Of a stretch of 64,000 nt of DNA, positions 27,652-37,085 are shown piece after piece. Numbering within the stretch: the first letter of the stretch is position 1; the number at the start of each line of letters is the position of its first letter. The position numbers were made by a program, and so were the translations under genes. The notes beneath the pieces are model-generated. The model saw only the letters and a program-made list of their open reading frames with translations, was not told where the DNA came from and searched no databases. Origin of the DNA: CAYWPG01 sp964460035 (GTDB lineage Bacteria; Pseudomonadota; Gammaproteobacteria; Nitrococcales; AK92); NCBI GenBank assembly GCA_964460035.1, contig CAYWPG010000018.1, positions 1 to 64,000 on the forward strand, given 5' to 3'.

Positions 27652-28833
27652 ATGCCAAGGCAAGAGGGAACTGCGATGGAGAATGGCGGGAGCCGGCATC
27701 AACGTTTTCACGATCTGGATGCTTTGCGAGCATTCTTGATCATGTATGGGGTCTTAGTTCATTCGGCGACGATCTCGGAACACTGGCTCCTGCGCACGAT
27801 CATCGTCAGTTCGGGCCTGTTCAGGATGGAAGCGTTTTTCCTGCTGAGCGGGTTCTTTGGTGCACTGCAGTTGAGCCGCATGCCCCGGAGCGCTTTCTGG
27901 GAGAACCGGTTGCTGGCATTGGGAGTGCCGCTGGTGGTGGTGCTTGCAACTACTTCGGCAATCACGAACTACCTGATCCACGGTTTCAGGCACGGCTTGC
28001 TGCCGGTGCAAGAGTATTACCGACTGGTAGCGAGTGGCTCTGAGCAGGCTTTCTTCATCTGGCACCTGCACTTGTGGTTCTTGTTCTGCTTGATTGCCTA
28101 TGCGCTGACAGCACCACTAGTGATAAACCTTGTCAAGCGAGGAGTGGGCTACCTGGAGCGCGGACTGGCGGTGTTCGGGCCGTTGCTGCTGTTCGCCGCC
28201 TTGGCGTTTGCCGTCGTTGGGTGCCGCGTGTTGCATGACCTTACGATCAAACCGGTGCTTGGCGAGGGTCCTTTCAGCTTTATCGTCCGTGCCACGTTTA
28301 CCTACTTTCCTTACTATGTCCTGGGATTGACGGTCTTTCACGCCAAGGCGATTCGGAATTGGCTGGAAACCCGGGAATATCTGTCTTTCCTAATCCCCCT
28401 TGCGCTCTATCTGAGTTACCGGATGCTGGCGCTGGAGTCGCTGCCGGGACGCATCGATGGCGTAGTCAGGCTCGCGCTGGAGACTCTGGTTGCATTGGGT
28501 ACGACAAAGTTGCTGTGGCTTTTTGCCCGACGGTTCTTTGCGGGGGAGAGTGCCTGGATACGCTTCGGGGCCGAGTCGGCGTATACCGTGTATTTGTTGC
28601 ACTATCTGTTTATCGCGATCGCCGCGAACCTGTTCGTGATGCCGGATGAACTCGTGTTGTGGCGGTTTCTGGCGATTGTCCTGTTCGCTGCTGGGGCGAC
28701 GCTATTGCTGCATAAGTTTGTGGTTGGACGCAGCCCGGGCGTCAGCTTCCTGCTCAATGGCAAGCGTCCCCGGCGGGCGGCTACTGCAATACCGCCTGCG
28801 GGGATTGCCACCGGCAGACGCGAGTCGGGTTGA
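27652..28833 (+). CDS. acyltransferase family 3 (MdoC/OpgC-like) membrane protein
   Basis: A 393-residue protein with about ten helices and the family N-terminus RFHDLDALRAFLIMYGVLVH, where the His is catalytic. It then has FFLLSGFF and a central HLWFLFCL helix. OpgC-type enzymes carry acyl groups, often succinyl or acetyl, across the inner membrane onto glycans. Here it would decorate the EPS. An internal ATG at 27676 with GAGGG upstream is an alternative start. It converges with the lipoprotein gene, with an 11-base gap. Confidence 0.87.
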   Translation: MPRQEGTAMENGGSRHQRFHDLDALRAFLIMYGVLVHSATISEHWLLRTIIVSSGLFRMEAFFLLSGFFGALQLSRMPRSAFWENRLLALGVPLVVVLATTSAITNYLIHGFRHGLLPVQEYYRLVASGSEQAFFIWHLHLWFLFCLIAYALTAPLVINLVKRGVGYLERGLAVFGPLLLFAALAFAVVGCRVLHDLTIKPVLGEGPFSFIVRATFTYFPYYVLGLTVFHAKAIRNWLETREYLSFLIPLALYLSYRMLALESLPGRIDGVVRLALETLVALGTTKLLWLFARRFFAGESAWIRFGAESAYTVYLLHYLFIAIAANLFVMPDELVLWRFLAIVLFAAGATLLLHKFVVGRSPGVSFLLNGKRPRRAATAIPPAGIATGRRESG

Positions 28834-28844
28834 ACTCGGGCCGA

Positions 28845-30920
28845 CTATGGTGCGAATGGACCGATAAAGGAAATGTTCCCCTTGTAGCACTGGCTCGACA
28901 GGCTGATTTTCTCTCCGTGGTTGAGCAATTGCCGGCCTAGCGCCGTGGGTTGATAACGCCCGTCGGCGCCAGCCTGCAGTACGGCCTCTTGCCCCTCGAC
29001 GACGTGTTCCCCCAGGCCCAAGCTCCAGCCGTATTTATCCTTCTGGTTCCATACCAGCTTGGTATACACGTTGTGCGAGATCGTGACTCGATTCTTCCTG
29101 ATCGACGACTCGCTCACCGCCGATAAGCCATCGAGTATGTTGTTCACTACGGCCAAGCCTTGATGGGAGCTCTCAGGTATGTAGACGGCCTTGCTTAGGT
29201 CGCTGAGGATCAAGTTGTTAAGCAGCATGAGGCCTTTGGATGGCGCGGAATTGTCCTGCCAGTCGGCGTAGGTCCAAGCATCGACGGCAGTGTGCAAGCG
29301 GTTGAATGCAATGACGATATCTTCCGCGCTCTTGGTGGTCATGGCGACGTTGCCGCCGCTCACGTCGTTGTCGCAGACGTAGTTGCGCTTGCTTTGCAGG
29401 TAGAGCGTGATGCCGTTGGCGTGAACCGCATCGACCCCGGTAATCCGGTTACCGGCGATCAGGCCGTCGGTCACACGGAAAAAGGCAATGCCCGTACCGC
29501 CGCTACGGTGAACTGTGTTACCCACAACGACAATGTCTCGGGCGTTGCTCACGAAAATCCCGCGGTTAGGCTGATTGTGGTGTACGTGGTTGCGATAGAC
29601 CAGAGTGTCCCGAACATTGGTCAGGTAGATGGCGCCGTTGTTGGCTTGGGCCGAGTTGTGCCGAAGCTCGTTGTCATAGATTCGTATGCCGCGGTACCAG
29701 GCGTCCTGGTCTGAAGTCGAGGCACGACGTGCCCGGATGCCCGCGCCGCTGTGAGTCGCTCCAGGCTGGCCTACGTGCCCTTCGACACGGAAGCCGCGTA
29801 CTGTGACGTAATTGGCTTCTACGCGAATACCGATCTCGCGGGTCGCAATGGTGACGTTGGGGGAGTCGTCCTTTTGCAGGGGAATGAAGCGAACCTGGTT
29901 GTTCGCCTTGTCTATCAGATACTCACCTGCCGTATCCAGCGCGGCCGGGTGGTTGAGGATGGCGTACTTGGTCGGCCTGTCGCTGTAGAAATTCACGGCC
30001 GGGAAGTAGATTCTGCCACTGGCAGCGTCGTAGGCACAAATGCTGGTCAGTGTGGTGGTGTTGGGAACATGCCAGATTATGATTTCGCTTGAGTCCCAAT
30101 TGCCTGCCAGCTCGCCGAAGAAATCCGGATCCTCTATGTAGCCCAGCTTGTCTGCCGTACAGCCCTTCGGAGCGACGGATGCGGTGCCGACGCGAAGATC
30201 GACGATCTTGTCCTGATCCTTTACGACTGGAACTTCTCGAAACTCCGTGAGATTGTCGACTCGGTAGAAGTCAGACGGAGTCGGATGCTGGGCAGGGGTG
30301 AGCCGCGATCCATCCTGAAAAAGGTGGACGACCGGGGTGTCGATCTTTTCAGGCGGCGGTGGGAGCGGGGCGCAGAAAATGGCGTGTTCATTCGCTTCGC
30401 CGCATGCGGTGATCCCGTTTAGCAGCTCTGTGCCAGTCACGATTGCCGGGCCGCTGCCGAAAGTGCCGTCCCAATTCCCATCCAGAATAATGGGGTGCTC
30501 TTCGGTACCGCTCTTGGCGATGACCACCGTACCGCGATATTCGACCCCGCCTTTGAATACGACGCGATCGCCCGGTTCCAGCGCTATGCTTCGGGCTATG
30601 CCTTGCGCTTGCGGGTCTCCGGGCGAGTGCTTGAAAGGGGCCTGAGGCGTAGTGCCGGGGTTGGAGTCGTCGCCCGCCTCGTAGTCTACATAGAAGCTGC
30701 GCAGGTAATCCTTCGTCGTGCCGGCCTTCGGCGGAAGGCTAAATGCCGGGGGCGTGAACGACGGAGCCGAGAAGCCGGGCGCCGGAGGCCTGGATGGTGA
30801 CGGCGGTGTCGAAGGCTTAGAAGAAGGCGGCGAAGAAGGCGCTGTATCCGCTGCGCACGCCGTTAACAGCGCGCAGAGGAGCGAATACAAAAGGCCGCGA
30901 GTGGTTCCATTCCAGTCCAT
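28845..30920 (-). CDS. right-handed beta-helix lipoprotein (pectate-lyase/AlgG-like fold)
   Basis: A protein of about 691 residues. A signal peptide ends in the lipobox L-T-A-C (Cys at about 22), then a Pro/Ser-rich linker of about 45 residues, then a DUF1565-like start (YVDYEAGDDSNPGT). A long parallel beta-helix follows, with repeated NxI/V, GIxF and YLTN rungs at about 370-620. Folds of this kind are polysaccharide lyases, epimerases or O-acetyl esterase partners. I see no defined catalytic triad. The ATG at 30920 follows GAGAGGTGGGGG. It is transcribed against the surrounding EPS genes. Confidence 0.83.
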   Translation of the reverse strand: MDWNGTTRGLLYSLLCALLTACAADTAPSSPPSSKPSTPPSPSRPPAPGFSAPSFTPPAFSLPPKAGTTKDYLRSFYVDYEAGDDSNPGTTPQAPFKHSPGDPQAQGIARSIALEPGDRVVFKGGVEYRGTVVIAKSGTEEHPIILDGNWDGTFGSGPAIVTGTELLNGITACGEANEHAIFCAPLPPPPEKIDTPVVHLFQDGSRLTPAQHPTPSDFYRVDNLTEFREVPVVKDQDKIVDLRVGTASVAPKGCTADKLGYIEDPDFFGELAGNWDSSEIIIWHVPNTTTLTSICAYDAASGRIYFPAVNFYSDRPTKYAILNHPAALDTAGEYLIDKANNQVRFIPLQKDDSPNVTIATREIGIRVEANYVTVRGFRVEGHVGQPGATHSGAGIRARRASTSDQDAWYRGIRIYDNELRHNSAQANNGAIYLTNVRDTLVYRNHVHHNQPNRGIFVSNARDIVVVGNTVHRSGGTGIAFFRVTDGLIAGNRITGVDAVHANGITLYLQSKRNYVCDNDVSGGNVAMTTKSAEDIVIAFNRLHTAVDAWTYADWQDNSAPSKGLMLLNNLILSDLSKAVYIPESSHQGLAVVNNILDGLSAVSESSIRKNRVTISHNVYTKLVWNQKDKYGWSLGLGEHVVEGQEAVLQAGADGRYQPTALGRQLLNHGEKISLSSQCYKGNISFIGPFAP

Positions 30921-31412
30921 TTCCCCCACCTCTCACCCCAGAAAATGTGGCTGGCGCGCACATGGGACATCGCGTCAGCATTATGAAAATGCAACGCCAG
31001 CAAAAAAAATGGTAGCCCTAGGGCCTTAATTTAGAAATAATTTGAGATCTAGGTCACACTAGCGGTTTCCGTCAGTGTCTCTGGTGATAGAGAGCGGTAA
31101 CGGAAGAACGCTACGCCGTAGGGCATGCTTTTTTGCAAGCTCCAGATTAATGTCGGCGAAGTATGGCGAAGCATTAGGCCTGTTAGCCGTTTGCGGTTTG
31201 GGCGCACCGTTCGCGAGGTGCCTTTGGCGCTAATGGATAAGACAGGAGTCGGGAAGCACTGATTCGCTCAGTACTTCCCTTAAGGGGGGGCATACAGGCT
31301 GCATGCGAACACAGCACAATCCGGCAATGGCTTTGTGCTGTGCCTTCTTTGTGCTGTTGGCGGCCCGGCCGTGCTGCTTGCTCCGGGAGCAACGGGTAAT
31401 CAGGTGCAACGA
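30921..31412. promoter_or_regulatory. divergent region between the beta-helix lipoprotein and the glycosyltransferases
   Basis: About 490 bases. An AT-rich block (about 31000-31060) is the likely promoter area for both directions. A hairpin with arms GGGAAG-C-ACTGA (31251-31262) and TCAGT-A-CTTCCC (31268-31279) has one C/A mismatch and a five-base loop. No gene is apparent; an upstream extension of the next frame has no ribosome binding site. Confidence 0.45.
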
Positions 31413-32357
31413 ATGGATCTTTCCATAATCGTCGTTTCTTACAACACGGTCGATATGACAGTGGATTGCCTCAAATCGGTTCTGGCGAACCGGGGCTCGC
31501 TGAAGATCGAGTTGATTGTTGTCGATAACGACTCGCGCGATGGATCGGCCGATGCGATCGAAGCCTTGGGAGAGGGAATCATCCTGATCCGCAACAAGGA
31601 AAACGTAGGCTTCGCCAAAGCCAACAACCAAGGTTTCAGAGTGGCGACGGCGCCGCTGGTGTTGTTGCTTAACTCGGATACCCTGATCCTGGGGGACGTT
31701 TTGCAGGCGTCGGTTGCTTATATGCGTGAGGAAAGGAATCGGCGCGTTGGCGCCTTCGGCTGTCGCGTCTTGAACACGGACGGCACGATGCAGCCGACCT
31801 GCTATGCTTTTCCGAGCAACCTGCACCTGCTGATCATGGCCTTGGGGCTCAATCGCCTGCCCTGGCCGCCTTTGTTCCGCGCCTATCAGATGTCCGACTG
31901 GCAGCGCGATACCGAACGGGACGTGGATGTGATCAGCGGATGTTACCTGCTCGTTCGGCGCGAGGTAATCGACGAGGTGGGCCCTCTGGACGAGGATTTC
32001 TTCTTCTTCGGCGAAGAAACCGACTGGTGCCGGCGTATACAGCAAGCGGGTTGGGCAGTCCGTTTCGCTCCGGTGGGCGAGATCATTCACCATGGGGGCG
32101 GGAGTGCGCGCAAGCTCAATCACAAGCGGGATTTGCTGCTCACCGAATCCAAGCTGCGCCTGCACCGTAAACACGGCGGCCGTCTCAGCGCGATGGTCAC
32201 GTTCTTCATACTTGCTTTTTTCAATTCCGCCCGCGCCGTGTTCTGGACGGCGCGCTCTTTGGTCGATGCCAGCGCCAAGGCAAGAGCGAAACATTTCCGC
32301 GACGTCTGTCGCGAGTTCGGCAGCCTCTGGCCCGTATGCACGGGAGCAAGACGATGA
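31413..32357 (+). CDS. family 2 glycosyltransferase (rhamnosyltransferase-like)
   Basis: A 314-residue GT-A enzyme. Seen are IIVVSYN at the N-terminus, VVDNDSRDGS, the metal-site segment LLNSDT and the acceptor-side FFFGEETDWCRR block typical of WbbL/RfbF-like rhamnosyltransferases. A C-terminal amphipathic or membrane-associated helix lies near 270-290. Rhamnose use is plausible because rfbBACD lies downstream. ATG 31413 begins the conserved strand; its stop overlaps the next gene's ATG. Confidence 0.88.
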   Translation: MDLSIIVVSYNTVDMTVDCLKSVLANRGSLKIELIVVDNDSRDGSADAIEALGEGIILIRNKENVGFAKANNQGFRVATAPLVLLLNSDTLILGDVLQASVAYMREERNRRVGAFGCRVLNTDGTMQPTCYAFPSNLHLLIMALGLNRLPWPPLFRAYQMSDWQRDTERDVDVISGCYLLVRREVIDEVGPLDEDFFFFGEETDWCRRIQQAGWAVRFAPVGEIIHHGGGSARKLNHKRDLLLTESKLRLHRKHGGRLSAMVTFFILAFFNSARAVFWTARSLVDASAKARAKHFRDVCREFGSLWPVCTGARR

Positions 32358-33607
32358 AGGTATTGGCGCTTACCTGGGCGTGCGACGGCGAGGATGTAAG
32401 CGAGCCCCAGACTACGTTCCGTTGGGTGTCGGAGCTTGCCAAGGACCATGAGGTTACGCTCTTCAGCGTTAGCAAGCCCGACCGCTGGGGCTGTGTGCAA
32501 CAACAGTTCCCATCGCTGCGCACTATCGAGTGGCGCGATATCCGCTTGCCGCGGTTTTTGCATCGGCTGCAGGCTGTGGCCAAGCCGGGTTTCGTTCCCT
32601 ACTACGTTAAGGCACGGCGTTACCTGACCGAATTGCTGCGGCAAGAAGAGTTCGATGTGATCCATCATCTCTCGCCCTTCGGCTGGCGCTATCCCTCGCC
32701 GGCAGCGGGCTTGGGGGTTCCTTTGGTGCGCGGGCCGGTGGCGGGCGGACTGCAGGCCCCCGCCGGACTGCGCCAGGCAACTGCCGGCTCGGACCCTTAT
32801 GCCTTGTTCCGCGTGAGCGACACGCTGCGCCGGCGCTTCGATCCGGTGCTCAGGGGGAGCTATAGACAGACGCAGCAAGTGCTGATTTCTGCGCCCTACG
32901 TTTCCGCTTTCCTCTCCGATCTTTGTGCTCACGAATTGCTGGTAGAACCGCCTCACGGAACGGATGAGCAGTGGCTGCGCGAGCCGCGGGCAAGGCAGTC
33001 CGAGGGGGAGTTCGTCCTGCTCTATGTCGGGCGCTTGGTGCGTTGGAAGGGCGCACGCGATGCGATTCGCGCGGTGGCGACGGCGCGCAACCGTAGCCGG
33101 CTCAGGCTGATCGTGGTTGGCGATGGCCCGGACCTAGAGCCCTGCAAACGCGAAGCGGCTGAGCTCGGCGTATCGCGTAACGTCAACTTCCTGGGCTGGA
33201 AGCCCAGGCGCGAGGTGATGGAGCTGTATGCGCAAGGCGATGCATTCGTCTTTCCAAGCTTTCGAGAGCCGGTTGGAGCAGTGGTGCTGGAGGCGATGAG
33301 CAGCGGTTTGCCCTGCATCGTGTGTGCAGCTGGCGGGCCGGGTTTTCTCGTGAACGAGTCCTGTGGACGGATAGTTTCCCCGCAATCGGAGATGCAGTAT
33401 GCCAAAGGGCTAGCCGCAGCGATCGACGAGCTGGTCGAGAACGAGGAGCTTCGCGCTCGTCTGGCGCGTGGCGCCTACGAGCGCGCTGCGACGTACTTTC
33501 CTTGGTCGCGCAAACGCGAGCGGATAGCGGCGCTTTATGAAGCCGTGATCGCCCGCTTCAAAGACGAGCGCTCGGCCGGCGCCCCGGCAGCCGGCTACGG
33601 GACATAA
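32354..33607 (+). CDS. family 4 glycosyltransferase
   Basis: A 417-residue GT-B enzyme. The C-terminal half shows LLYVGRLVRWKGARDAI, the VVGDGPDLE strand and the E-x7-E donor motif in FREPVGAVVLEAMSSGLP. It is a retaining transferase building the EPS repeat; the sugar is unknown. The start at 32354 (MKVLALTW) overlaps the upstream stop as ATGA. Confidence 0.9.
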   Translation: MKVLALTWACDGEDVSEPQTTFRWVSELAKDHEVTLFSVSKPDRWGCVQQQFPSLRTIEWRDIRLPRFLHRLQAVAKPGFVPYYVKARRYLTELLRQEEFDVIHHLSPFGWRYPSPAAGLGVPLVRGPVAGGLQAPAGLRQATAGSDPYALFRVSDTLRRRFDPVLRGSYRQTQQVLISAPYVSAFLSDLCAHELLVEPPHGTDEQWLREPRARQSEGEFVLLYVGRLVRWKGARDAIRAVATARNRSRLRLIVVGDGPDLEPCKREAAELGVSRNVNFLGWKPRREVMELYAQGDAFVFPSFREPVGAVVLEAMSSGLPCIVCAAGGPGFLVNESCGRIVSPQSEMQYAKGLAAAIDELVENEELRARLARGAYERAATYFPWSRKRERIAALYEAVIARFKDERSAGAPAAGYGT

Positions 33608-33617
33608 GGACACGTCT

Positions 33618-34451
33618 ATGGCCTCGTTGATTCTCCCCGCGCATAACGAAGGCTCGGTAATCGGCAAGACCATACAGGCGCTCCTTCCTCAGCTGGCAGA
33701 GGACGACGAGCTGATTGTGGTCTGCAACGGCTGCAGCGATAACACCAGCGCGGTGGCACGCTCGTTCGGTCCCCGAGTCAAGGTGGTGGATTCGCCCATC
33801 GCTTCCAAAGTGCACGCGCTCAACTTAGGGGATTCTTTGGCGCGCGCTTTTCCGCGGTTCTACATCGATGCCGATGTGGAGCTGCGCGCTGGGGCGGTGG
33901 AGAAGCTGAAAGCCGCTGTCGGACCGCAGGCGCTGCTGGCGGCGGCCCCTGAGCCCTGTATGGACTTTAGCGGCTCGAGCTGGGCGGTGCGTGCGTATTA
34001 CCGAATTTGGCTGTCCTTGCCGTATTGCCGTAGCGGGATGATGGGTGCCGGTGTCTACGTTCTGTCCGAGCAGGGGCGGCGGCGATTCAGCCGTTTCCCC
34101 GACCTTATCGCTGACGATGGATACGTGCGCGCGTTATTCGCAGAAAACGAACGGGCCAATGTGCCGGGGGCACAGGCGGTCGTAAAGGCGCCAGCAACTC
34201 TACGATGGCTTCTCAAGATCAAGACTCGCAGCCGACTGGGGCAAATTCAGCTGGCTCAGTGCTTCCCTCTCTTGCTGAAGAACGAGAAGAAGGCCTATGC
34301 TGGCGGTTTTGTGGAAATACTAAAAAAACCTTTGAATTGGCCGGCGGCGGCGATTTACTTGTATGTGGCGATATTGACGAGAATAAAGGCCAAGCGGCTG
34401 CTAAAGAGCCTTGATGAATACCAGTGGGAAAAGGATGAGTCTTCCAGGTAA
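33618..34451 (+). CDS. family 2 glycosyltransferase
   Basis: A 277-residue GT-A protein with LILPAHNEGSVIGKTI, VVCNGCSDNTS and the DXD-like YIDADVEL near 80. Its C-terminal region has one hydrophobic helix (about 238-256). It starts ten bases after the GT4 gene in the same transcript. The acceptor cannot be predicted. Confidence 0.87.
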   Translation: MASLILPAHNEGSVIGKTIQALLPQLAEDDELIVVCNGCSDNTSAVARSFGPRVKVVDSPIASKVHALNLGDSLARAFPRFYIDADVELRAGAVEKLKAAVGPQALLAAAPEPCMDFSGSSWAVRAYYRIWLSLPYCRSGMMGAGVYVLSEQGRRRFSRFPDLIADDGYVRALFAENERANVPGAQAVVKAPATLRWLLKIKTRSRLGQIQLAQCFPLLLKNEKKAYAGGFVEILKKPLNWPAAAIYLYVAILTRIKAKRLLKSLDEYQWEKDESSR

Positions 34452-34475
34452 GGAACGCCGTCGGGCTTTCGTACG

Positions 34476-34934
34476 ATGAATAACTCCAAGCGTAAAGCCT
34501 TGCTGGTCGCATCCCATGGCGGACATTGGGTGCAGCTGCGCCGGCTGGCGCCGGCGCTGGCCGGGATGGAAATGCATTACGCCACCACGACCAAGGATGT
34601 AGAGGGTGAGGTCGCGCCGGCACGGCTGTGGGTAGTGCCGGATGCGAATCTTACCGAAAAGATCGCGCTTGTGCGTTTGGCCTGGAGCATGTTGTGGGTC
34701 GTGCTCAGGGTCAGACCGCACGTAGTGCTTTCGACCGGGGCCGCGCCGGGTTTCTTCGCGCTGATGTTCGGTAAATTGCTGGGGGCAAAGACCGTCTGGG
34801 TCGATAGTTTGGCCAATGCGGAACGGTTGTCCGTTTCGGGTAGCAAGGTTCGGCCTTTCGCGGATCTATGGCTCACGCAATGGCCCGAGCTGGAAAAACC
34901 CGATGGGCCACGGTATCGGGGAGCCGTCATATGA
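34476..34934 (+). CDS. Alg14-like glycosyltransferase subunit (PssD/EpsF type)
   Basis: A 152-residue membrane-associated partner subunit. The N-terminal ASHGGHWVQLRRL and the central STGAAPGFFALMFGKLLGAK segments are typical of PssD/Cps14F. Alone these proteins are inactive; with the Alg13-like partner encoded next they form a two-chain GT28-type enzyme. Stop and next start overlap (ATGA). Confidence 0.9.
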   Translation: MNNSKRKALLVASHGGHWVQLRRLAPALAGMEMHYATTTKDVEGEVAPARLWVVPDANLTEKIALVRLAWSMLWVVLRVRPHVVLSTGAAPGFFALMFGKLLGAKTVWVDSLANAERLSVSGSKVRPFADLWLTQWPELEKPDGPRYRGAVI

Positions 34935-35419
34935 TTTTCGTAACGGTCGGCACCCAGCTGGGATTCGATCGCCTGGTCTCGGCCATGGATGAATGGGCTG
35001 CCGCCAACCCGTCTACCGAGGTGTTCATACAGATCGGGGCGGGGGCGTATCGCCCGCTGCATTGCCGGTTCGTCGAGTATACGCCGCAATCCCAGTGGGA
35101 GGAGTTGTTCGTTGCAGCCGAGCGCGTGGTGTCGCACGCGGGCATGGGCACGATTCTCAAGAGCTTGGACTGGGGAAAGCCTTTGATCGTCATGCCGCGA
35201 CTTGCTGCGCAAGGGGAACATCGAAACGATCATCAGCTTGCCACGGCGAAGCGATTCGCGAGCTTCGAAAACGTCACCGTGGTTTCCAATGCCGAGGAGC
35301 TGGCTGCGGCTTTGGATGCGCCCGTGCCTGTGTTGACGCCGGCACAGGAAAGTACCACCAATCCGCGTCTTGCTGCGCTGCTGCAGGAGATTCGCGCATT
35401 CATTCACGAAGAAGCGTAG
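34931..35419 (+). CDS. Alg13-like glycosyltransferase catalytic subunit (PssE type)
   Basis: A 162-residue GT28 C-terminal domain with MIFVTVGTQLGFDRL, SHAGMGTI and MPRLAAQGEHRNDHQ, the nucleotide-sugar binding motifs. It pairs with the Alg14-like chain encoded immediately upstream. In related loci this pair adds a beta-linked glucuronic acid or galactose. ATG 34931 is fixed by the four-base overlap with the upstream stop. Confidence 0.9.
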   Translation: MIFVTVGTQLGFDRLVSAMDEWAAANPSTEVFIQIGAGAYRPLHCRFVEYTPQSQWEELFVAAERVVSHAGMGTILKSLDWGKPLIVMPRLAAQGEHRNDHQLATAKRFASFENVTVVSNAEELAAALDAPVPVLTPAQESTTNPRLAALLQEIRAFIHEEA

Positions 35420-35429
35420 GGGCAGATCC

Positions 35430-37001
35430 ATGGAGAGGCTTTGGGGGGCGGCAAAGCGTTTCGGGCTCAGGCGGTTGACCGCGTCGCTTCTGGTCGCCGC
35501 GGGCGTGCTTTGGCTGTTGTATCAGTCGGATCTAATCGCCTTCTGGATACGTAGCGAAGAGTACGGGCATGGGCCTCTGGTACTGCTGGTGCTGGGGTAT
35601 CTGGTATATCGCTGGCGCGGACAGCTGCCGGTCCATGAGCCTGGTCGACTGTGGACGGTAGTGCCGGTTGCGGCGGTGCCGCTGCTGGTGTTTGCGATCG
35701 GGGCGCTGGCCGGTATCAATCAGCTCCTGATGTACGGCGCCTGGCTGTTCGCCGTTGCCGGCGTGTTCGCCTTCGGTGGCTGGGCGTTGGTGCGAGCGCT
35801 GCTGGTGCCGCTGTTGATCGCGTTTATGGTCATCCCGCTGCCCAATGGCGTCGAAGTCGCGCTCACGGCCAAGTTGCAGTTGCTGTCGTCGCAGCTGGGG
35901 GTGTGGTTCATCCGTCTGTTCGGCGGTGTCGTTCACCTGCAGGGTAACGTCATCGACATGGGGACTACCCAGCTGTTAGTGGCCGAAGCCTGTGCAGGCC
36001 TGCGTTATCTCTACCCGCTGATGAGCCTGGGCGCCATAGGCGGTTATCTGTTCCGGGGCCCGTTGTGGGCACGCTGGACGCTGTTTCTGGCCACCATTCC
36101 TATCACCATCCTGCTCAACAGCTTTCGGATCGGTGTCACGGGCATCCTGGTAGCGCATTGGGGTACCGCGCATACCGAAGGCTTTCTGCATTTCTTCGAA
36201 GGCTGGGTCGTCTTCGTTACCGCGCTGCTGATCTTGCTGATGATCGCAGCCTTATTGCTCAAGCTGCAGCGCAGCGAATACCGGCTGATGGATGCTTTGT
36301 CGTTGGCTGCGCCCCGCAACGAGAGGCAGGCCTCGGCTGAACCGATGCAAGCAGCGGCGTCGGGCGGACGTTCGCTGTTTGCCGTTGCGGCGCTGATCGT
36401 GGTTGCAGCGTTGCTTGCGCCCATGCTGATCGGGCGGCCCGAGCAGCTCCCCGAGCGCCATCCGCTTGCCGAGTTCCCTCTCCAGATTGGCGAATGGAGT
36501 GCGCGCGAGTATCGGCTGCCGCCGATTGTGGAGGCCGTTGCCGGCGCAAGCGACTACTTCTATGCGGATTACTCCGCTCCCGGGCTGAGCGGCCTGAACC
36601 TTTATGTTTCCTATTACCACACCCAGCGGCATGGAAAGATCCCGCACTCGCCCCGGGTATGCATCCCGGGCGATGGCTGGGAGATCGTCAGCCATCGGCC
36701 GGTGAATATCCGCGATGCCAGCGGCAACGTGTTCGAGGCCAATCGCCTGATTACCTCCAAAGGCGATCGACGGGTGCTGGCTTATTACTGGCTCAAGCAA
36801 GGGCCGCGCACCTACCGCCAGGAAATGCTCGCGCGCCTGGATCTGATTCGCACCTCTGCGCTGGAGCGCCGCACCGATGGCGCGCTGATTCGCCTAGTGG
36901 CGGAGTTGGCGCCGGATGACGATATCGCCGAGGTCGAACGACGGCTCGGAGACTTCGCTGCCTCTATTACCGCTGTGCTGCCGGCCTATGTGCCGGACTG
37001 A
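35430..37001 (+). CDS. xrtD: exosortase fused to EpsI domain (XrtD-type, VPLPA-CTERM specific)
   Basis: A 523-residue inner-membrane transpeptidase-like enzyme. About eight helices (15-280) form the exosortase domain with catalytic Cys188 (EACAGLRYL), Arg233 (NSFRIGVTG) and His254. After a further helix (315-335) an EpsI/DUF3485 domain (340-523) holds HSPRVCIPGDGW. This fused architecture is that of XrtD, the class paired with VPLPA-type signals, matching the protein encoded at 15,397. It is expected to cleave the C-terminal signal and release or attach the protein. ATG 35430 follows AGGGGCAG. Confidence 0.9.
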   Translation: MERLWGAAKRFGLRRLTASLLVAAGVLWLLYQSDLIAFWIRSEEYGHGPLVLLVLGYLVYRWRGQLPVHEPGRLWTVVPVAAVPLLVFAIGALAGINQLLMYGAWLFAVAGVFAFGGWALVRALLVPLLIAFMVIPLPNGVEVALTAKLQLLSSQLGVWFIRLFGGVVHLQGNVIDMGTTQLLVAEACAGLRYLYPLMSLGAIGGYLFRGPLWARWTLFLATIPITILLNSFRIGVTGILVAHWGTAHTEGFLHFFEGWVVFVTALLILLMIAALLLKLQRSEYRLMDALSLAAPRNERQASAEPMQAAASGGRSLFAVAALIVVAALLAPMLIGRPEQLPERHPLAEFPLQIGEWSAREYRLPPIVEAVAGASDYFYADYSAPGLSGLNLYVSYYHTQRHGKIPHSPRVCIPGDGWEIVSHRPVNIRDASGNVFEANRLITSKGDRRVLAYYWLKQGPRTYRQEMLARLDLIRTSALERRTDGALIRLVAELAPDDDIAEVERRLGDFAASITAVLPAYVPD

Positions 37002-37085
37002 ATCGAGACGGCATGAACCGTCATGGGCTGGATGAGAGGCTGCCACTCGGCAGCCGACAAAGGACTGCAACCTGGTGAGAATACA

